DNA of 64,000 nucleotides from Microbacterium sp. EYE_78. Its GTDB lineage: Bacteria > Actinomycetota > Actinomycetes > Actinomycetales > Microbacteriaceae. Numbering within the stretch: the stretch's first letter is position 1; each line of letters opens with the position of its first letter. The translations under genes and the position numbers were made by a program. The notes under the pieces were generated by a model. That model saw only the letters and a program-made list of their open reading frames with translations. It searched no databases and had not been told where the DNA came from. Where the stretch lies: NCBI RefSeq assembly GCF_023149035.1, contig NZ_JAHXMY010000002.1, positions 1,353,846 through 1,417,845 of the forward strand. Reading direction: 5' to 3'. Below are positions 60,413-64,000 of this stretch, in pieces.

Positions 60413-61215
60413 GCGGCTCCCGCCAGTCGGTTCACGGTGTCCAACCATTGTGTCGGATTGGTCTCGTCGCTCGTCCCGGGGGTGAAGAGTGCAACGAACT
60501 CCCGGTTGCCGTGCGTGCCCGCGATCGGCGACGCGATGACCCCGCGCGTGCCGAGGCCCGCATCCCATGCCGCCCACAGGACGCCGGCGACCGCGTCGGC
60601 CCGGCGCCCGGCATCCGTCACGAGGCCCTCGCGGACCCCCGTCCTCCCCACCTCGAACTGCGGCTTGACGAGGACGACCAGGTCCGCGTCGGCGGTGCAG
60701 ACGGATGCTGCGGCGGGCAGCACGTGCGCGAGGGAGATGAAGGACAGGTCGCCGGTGATCAGCGAGGGCCGCTCGGCGACACCGCTCGCCTCGGCCAGTG
60801 ACGCGGCGGTCATGTGTCGGACGTTGAAACCCTCGACGCTCACCACCTGCTCGAGTGCAGCGACCTCCGATGCGAGCTGACCGTGCCCGACGTCGACCGC
60901 GACGACACGCGACGCCCCTCGCTCGACGAGCACCTGGGTGAACCCGCCCGTCGATGCGCCCATGTCGAGCGCCGTCCGGCCGTTGACATCGACGGCGAAC
61001 GCGTCCAGGCCTGCGATGAGCTTGTGCGCGGCTCTGCTGACGTAGTGGTCGGATGCCGCGACCGTGATGTGCGCCGCATCGCCGACCTTCGTCGAGACCT
61101 TGACGACGGGGGCGCCGTCGACACTCACCAGGCCCGCCTCGATGAGCTGGGCGGCGTGCGTGCGCGACCGCGCGAGTCCGCGGGCCGCGACGGCGGCGTC
61201 GAGGCGGACGGTCAT
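60409..61215 (-). CDS. tlyA: TlyA family rRNA 2'-O-methyltransferase
   Basis: A 268-residue protein with an N-terminal S4 domain (VRLDAAVAARGLARSRTHAAQLIEAGLVSVDG) and an FtsJ-like methyltransferase domain (ALDMGASTGGFTQVLVERGASRVVAVDVGHGQL, with LITGDLSFISL and VVLVKPQFEVGR). TlyA methylates 16S C1409 and 23S C1920, which affects capreomycin sensitivity in mycobacteria. The ATG at 61215 overlaps the stop of the small upstream gene by four bases. Confidence 0.94.
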   Translation of the reverse strand: MTVRLDAAVAARGLARSRTHAAQLIEAGLVSVDGAPVVKVSTKVGDAAHITVAASDHYVSRAAHKLIAGLDAFAVDVNGRTALDMGASTGGFTQVLVERGASRVVAVDVGHGQLASEVAALEQVVSVEGFNVRHMTAASLAEASGVAERPSLITGDLSFISLAHVLPAAASVCTADADLVVLVKPQFEVGRTGVREGLVTDAGRRADAVAGVLWAAWDAGLGTRGVIASPIAGTHGNREFVALFTPGTSDETNPTQWLDTVNRLAGAA

Positions 61216-61376
61216 GCGCTGTGGTCGCGGGGCCCGGATTCGAGGCGCGCCGCGAGCTCATCGTGCAGCAACGCATACGCGGCCGCGCGCTCGCTCAGCG
61301 GCTGGTCCTCGATGACGTCGAGGGTCGACATGAGGTCCTCGCGCCGGGCGTTGGCGTCTGCGGCATCCATCGACAT
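61212..61376 (-). CDS. Micro-protein between the HAD phosphatase gene and tlyA (Rv1693 position)
   Basis: A 54-residue protein with a single charged helical core (VIEDQPLSERAAAYALLHDE, about residues 21-40), ending ESGPRDHSA. It has no membrane segment. M. tuberculosis has a similarly small gene, Rv1693, between the Rv1692 phosphatase and tlyA, so the position is conserved. Two starts compete: ATG at 61376, six bases after TATCGT (leaderless form), and ATG at 61370, seven bases after GGAGG. Its TGA overlaps tlyA by four bases. Function is unknown. Confidence 0.75.
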   Translation of the reverse strand: MSMDAADANARREDLMSTLDVIEDQPLSERAAAYALLHDELAARLESGPRDHSA

Positions 61377-61388
61377 GCCTCCACGATA
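61377..61388 (-). promoter_or_regulatory. Possible leaderless -10 promoter of the micro-protein/tlyA run
   Basis: On the minus strand TATCGT (61388-61383) precedes the ATG at 61376 by six bases. It lies inside a probable operon, so it would be an internal promoter. Confidence 0.5.
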
Positions 61389-61425
61389 CGCGGCTGAGCG
61401 CCCGGGCCGGCGGGGCGCGCGGGCG

Positions 61426-62457
61426 TCAGCGACGGTGGAAGGGGTCCGCGTAGAGCCGCTCCGGCACGCGGAATCCGTAGATCGCGCGGCCGGTGCGCCA
61501 GATCGCCGCGGCTCCGGCGCGCACGAGGTCGATCGGCCGGTCGCCTTCGGAGACGATCCGCACGTCCGGTCCGTCCACAGCGACCGACGCGCCTCCGACG
61601 GTGGTGACGTCGCCTTTGTACGTCGTCTCGGGGTACGGCTCGTGGAGCTCGCGGAGATCCCCCAGGATGAACGTCGGACGCGACACGGTCGGTGCGGCGA
61701 GGATGTGCTTCGGCCGGTCGATGCCGGTGAGCACGACCGCGGAGTCGATGCCCGCGGCCTGCGCCCCGGCGATGTCGGTGTCCAGGCGATCGCCGATGAA
61801 CAGCGGCCGCTGCGCGCCGAAACGCGCGACGGCTTCGTCGAAGATGGGACGCTCCGGCTTGCCCGCGACGGTCGCGAGACGACCGACGGCAGTGTGGACG
61901 GCCGACACGAGCGTCCCGTTCCCCGGCGCGATGCCGCGTGCCTGTGGGATGGTCCAGTCGGTGTTGGTGGCGATCCACGGGATGCCGCCCTCGTCCTCCG
62001 GCACTGCGAGGGCGTACGCGGCCTCGGCGAGCTGCGCCCACCCGACCTCGGGAGCGAAGCCCTGCACGACCGCCGCCGGGGCGTCGGTGGCGCTGCGCGT
62101 CACGACGAATCCGGCCTTCAGCAGCTCGAACTCGAGCCCGTCGCCACCCACCACGAGGATCGTCGCCCCCGCCGGCACCCGGTCACGGAGGAGCCGGACC
62201 GCCGCCTGGGGACTGGTCACGACCTCGTCGGGTCGAGTTGGGAGACCGAGCTCGGTGAGGTGCCGCGCGACGACACTGTCCCGACGGGACGCGTTGTTGG
62301 TGATGTACGCCAACGGACGGCCTGCGGCCGCGCGGGTGAGGTTCTCGACCGCGTGCGGGATGGCTCCGTCGCCGGCGTACACCACGCCGTCGAGGTCGGC
62401 GAGGACGAGATCCACCCCGTCGAGGGGTGTCGGGCGGGTGCGGGAGAACAGCCCCAT
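61426..62457 (-). CDS. HAD-superfamily phosphatase, class IIA (NagD/Rv1692-like)
   Basis: A 343-residue HAD hydrolase. The nucleophile motif is VLADLDGVVYAGDGAIPHA, motif II is YITNNASRRD, and GKPERPIFDEAVARF with FIGDRLDTDIAGAQAAG forms motifs III-IV. Rv1692 was reported as a glycerol 3-phosphate phosphatase. The last 80 residues form an extra C-terminal domain. The ATG at 62457 overlaps the repeat-protein stop by one base (TGATG). Confidence 0.9.
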   Translation of the reverse strand: MGLFSRTRPTPLDGVDLVLADLDGVVYAGDGAIPHAVENLTRAAAGRPLAYITNNASRRDSVVARHLTELGLPTRPDEVVTSPQAAVRLLRDRVPAGATILVVGGDGLEFELLKAGFVVTRSATDAPAAVVQGFAPEVGWAQLAEAAYALAVPEDEGGIPWIATNTDWTIPQARGIAPGNGTLVSAVHTAVGRLATVAGKPERPIFDEAVARFGAQRPLFIGDRLDTDIAGAQAAGIDSAVVLTGIDRPKHILAAPTVSRPTFILGDLRELHEPYPETTYKGDVTTVGGASVAVDGPDVRIVSEGDRPIDLVRAGAAAIWRTGRAIYGFRVPERLYADPFHRR

Positions 62458-63842
62458 CAGTCGCGCGGCCCCGGGTCCGGCGTCGCGGCATCCTGAGACT
62501 CATCGTCGTCGACGGGGATCTCGTCGATCTCATCGATCTCGTCGATCTCGATGGTCTCGCTGTCTGCGTCCACCTCGCCGAGGGCCTCTGCGGCCACGTC
62601 AGCCCGGCGCTGCCATTCTGCGGCTTCGTCGAGCCGGCCGAGCTCTTCCAGCACCGCCGCCCGCGCGGCGAACAGACCGGGGCTCCAGGAGAAGGCCCGA
62701 TCGGGATCGAGTTCGGGGATGTCGAGTTCTCCGAGGGCGCGTTCCGTCTCGCCGAGGTCGAGGCGGGCGCCCGACATGGCGATGGCGAGCTCGACCCGCA
62801 CCTCCGTCGGCAGCGTGCTGCGGTCGACGGCGCGTCCGACCTCGAGCGCGCGATCCGGGCGACCGACCCCGCGTTCGCTGTCGACCATGAGCGCGATCTG
62901 ATCGTCGCGCCCGGAGATGCGTCGGAAGGTGCGGAGCTCGCGCAGCGCGAGCGCGAAGTCACCCGTCGCGTACGCGGTGATGGCGACGGTCTCGCGGACG
63001 ACTGCGATGCGGCCCGCGCTGCGGGATGCGGCGAGGGCGTGCTCGTGCGCAAGCGCGGGATCATCATCGATGAGGCGGGCGGCCATCGCCAGGTGCCGCG
63101 CGACCTGCTCGGCGTTGTCCTTGCTGAGAGTCTTCAGCTCGTTCCGTGCCGGACCGTTGAGATCACGGGCCGAGACCTCATCGGGCACGACGGGACCGGA
63201 GCCTTCGCGCCGGCGGTCCGAGTCCTGCGGCGGTCGAGACGCGCGACGCTCGCCATCACGCTTCTCGAACGGACGCTTCTCGCCATCTCGCTTCTCAAAC
63301 GGACGACGCTCACCATCACGCTTGACGTACGGACGACGCTCGCCGTCACGCTTCTCGAACGGACGACGCTCACCATCACGCTTCTCGAACGGACGACGCT
63401 CACCATCACGCTTCACGTACGGACGCTTCTCACCGTCACGCTTCACGTACGGACGCTTCTCGCCATCTCGCTTCTCGAACGGACGACGCTCACCGTCACG
63501 CTTCTCGAACGGACGACGCTCACCATCACGCTTCTCGAACGGACGACGCTCACCGTCACGCTTCACGTACGGACGCTTCTCGCCATCACGCTTCTCGAAC
63601 GGACGACGCTCACCGTCACGCTTCACGTACGGACGCTTCTCGCCATCCCGCTTCTCGAACGGACGACGCTCACCGTCGCGCGGCGCGAACGGACGCCGCT
63701 GACCATCGCGAGGGGCGGAAGGAGGGGACTCGCGGCGACGATCGCCGTCGTCACGTCGGGGTCGACCGTCACGCGAGCTCGAGGAGGCAGGCGAGAACTT
63801 CCGCTTGCCGCCCGGTCGGTCGGGGCGCTCTTCGTCAGTCAT
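62457..63842 (-). CDS. Protein with Arg-rich decapeptide repeats and TPR-like C-terminal domain
   Basis: A 461-residue protein. Residues about 40-205 contain fourteen exact copies, plus degenerate ends, of the decapeptide RDGE(R/K)RP(F/Y)(E/V)K; two variants (FEK and YVK) alternate irregularly. The segment is basic, hydrophilic and surely disordered. The C-terminal part (about 225-430) consists of helical pairs resembling tetratricopeptide repeats (LARHLAMAARLIDDDPALAHEHALAAS-like helices), ending in an acidic IDEIDEIDE tail. Rv1691 in the same position is also a TPR protein. The ATG at 63842 has GGAGG nine bases upstream. An RNA- or ribosome-related role is only a guess from the Arg-rich repeats and the adjoining rRNA operon. 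Confidence 0.85.
   Translation of the reverse strand: MTDEERPDRPGGKRKFSPASSSSRDGRPRRDDGDRRRESPPSAPRDGQRRPFAPRDGERRPFEKRDGEKRPYVKRDGERRPFEKRDGEKRPYVKRDGERRPFEKRDGERRPFEKRDGERRPFEKRDGEKRPYVKRDGEKRPYVKRDGERRPFEKRDGERRPFEKRDGERRPYVKRDGERRPFEKRDGEKRPFEKRDGERRASRPPQDSDRRREGSGPVVPDEVSARDLNGPARNELKTLSKDNAEQVARHLAMAARLIDDDPALAHEHALAASRSAGRIAVVRETVAITAYATGDFALALRELRTFRRISGRDDQIALMVDSERGVGRPDRALEVGRAVDRSTLPTEVRVELAIAMSGARLDLGETERALGELDIPELDPDRAFSWSPGLFAARAAVLEELGRLDEAAEWQRRADVAAEALGEVDADSETIEIDEIDEIDEIPVDDDESQDAATPDPGPRD
63241..63720. repeat. 30-bp in-frame tandem repeats
   Basis: About sixteen tandem 30-bp units encode the decapeptide array of the gene on the minus strand. Units such as CGCTTCTCGAACGGACGACG alternate with a CGCTTCACGTACGGACGCTT variant, and differ from each other by few bases. 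Copy number is likely to vary between strains. Confidence 0.92.
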
Positions 63843-63872
63843 CTTCTCTGTCCTCCACATGCGCGTTAACGA

Positions 63873-63904
63873 GAAATGGCCACCCAGCTCTGGGTGGCCA
63901 TTTC
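63873..63904 (-). terminator. Terminator of the rRNA operon
   Basis: GAAATGGCCACCCAG (63873-63887) and its complement (63890-63904) form a 15-bp inverted repeat just after the 5S rRNA end on the minus strand. Confidence 0.85.
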
Positions 63905-63913
63905 ACGAAAGAA

Positions 63914-64000
63914 GTCCGGCGGTGTCCTACTCTCCCACAGGGTCCCCCCTGCAGTACCATCGGCGCTGTGAGGCTTAGCTTCCGGGTTCGGAATGTGACC
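63914..64000 (-). rRNA. rrf: 5S ribosomal RNA, 3' part
   Basis: The complement of the last 87 bases is the 3' part of an actinobacterial 5S rRNA (GGTCACATTCCGAACCCGGA, GTACTGCAGGGGGGACCCTG, ending GAGAGTAGGACACCGCCGGA). The gene runs off the right edge. The exact 3' end is uncertain by a few bases. It marks the end of an rRNA operon transcribed toward the window. Confidence 0.93.

Noticed and set aside
63241..63720. A possible CRISPR array
   Set aside because: The 30-bp units are contiguous without unique spacers and translate to a regular decapeptide in a gene with a ribosome site.

Overview
The window is high-GC DNA from an actinobacterium. Gene content, leaderless promoters, PASTA kinase, GarA/FtsR pair and ParA/Scp block point to Microbacteriaceae, most likely Microbacterium or a close relative. 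This is inferred from gene families and order, not from a database search. Almost all of it is ordinary core chromosome with dense, often overlapping genes. The exceptions are a small degraded integrative element at about 41.9-44.9 kb and a pectin-degradation gene at 32-37 kb.

Layout. 1-11.2 kb: the start of the division/cell-wall cluster (rsmH, mraZ with its operator), a DUF3040 membrane protein, a polyprenyl diphosphate synthase, an Rv2175c-type regulator, a LysM wall protein, a PASTA Ser/Thr kinase, class II DAHP synthase, a PlsC-like acyltransferase, a ROK sugar kinase and a long-chain acyl-CoA ligase. The order resembles Mycobacterium tuberculosis Rv2165c-Rv2187. 11.3-22.5 kb: peptide deformylase, a ParA-like ATPase with an acidic N-terminus, pyruvate carboxylase, an orphan ParA, the garA-ftsR-resR-like regulator operon, a copper pair (Cys-rich Csp and CopC) and dihydrolipoyl dehydrogenase. 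22.6-32.2 kb: CYTH protein, glycogen phosphorylase, YihY membrane protein, prepilin peptidase, aldo/keto reductase, Na+/H+ antiporter, HIRAN-like protein and a quinone-oxidoreductase-like enzyme. 32.2-41.8 kb: a very large secreted enzyme joining a rhamnogalacturonan acetylesterase to a rhamnogalacturonan lyase, an MFS transporter and a 905-residue membrane protein of unknown function.

41.86-44.94 kb: an integrative element in a tRNA-Pro(GGG) gene. A 47-bp direct repeat with one mismatch flanks it; one copy is the 3' part of the intact tRNA and the other a displaced tRNA fragment. Between them lie a fatty-acid desaturase, a truncated diacylglycerol kinase, an unknown 179-residue protein and a C-terminal fragment of a tyrosine integrase.

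45.0-64 kb: a GNAT/macrodomain pair, an S4 RNA-binding protein, a DUF2809 protein, a NUDIX-NYN fusion, then a long reverse-strand run with the gene order of M. tuberculosis Rv1691-Rv1713. It comprises a repeat/TPR protein, HAD phosphatase, a micro-protein, tlyA, nadK, recN, pyrG, NUDIX, xerD, parA, scpA, scpB, rluB, tyrA, cmk and der. Its upstream end is the 5S rRNA end of an rRNA operon.

The clearest cross-cutting signal is in promoters. At least twelve genes have a TANNNT -10 box exactly six bases before an ATG or GTG start, the geometry expected for leaderless mRNAs.
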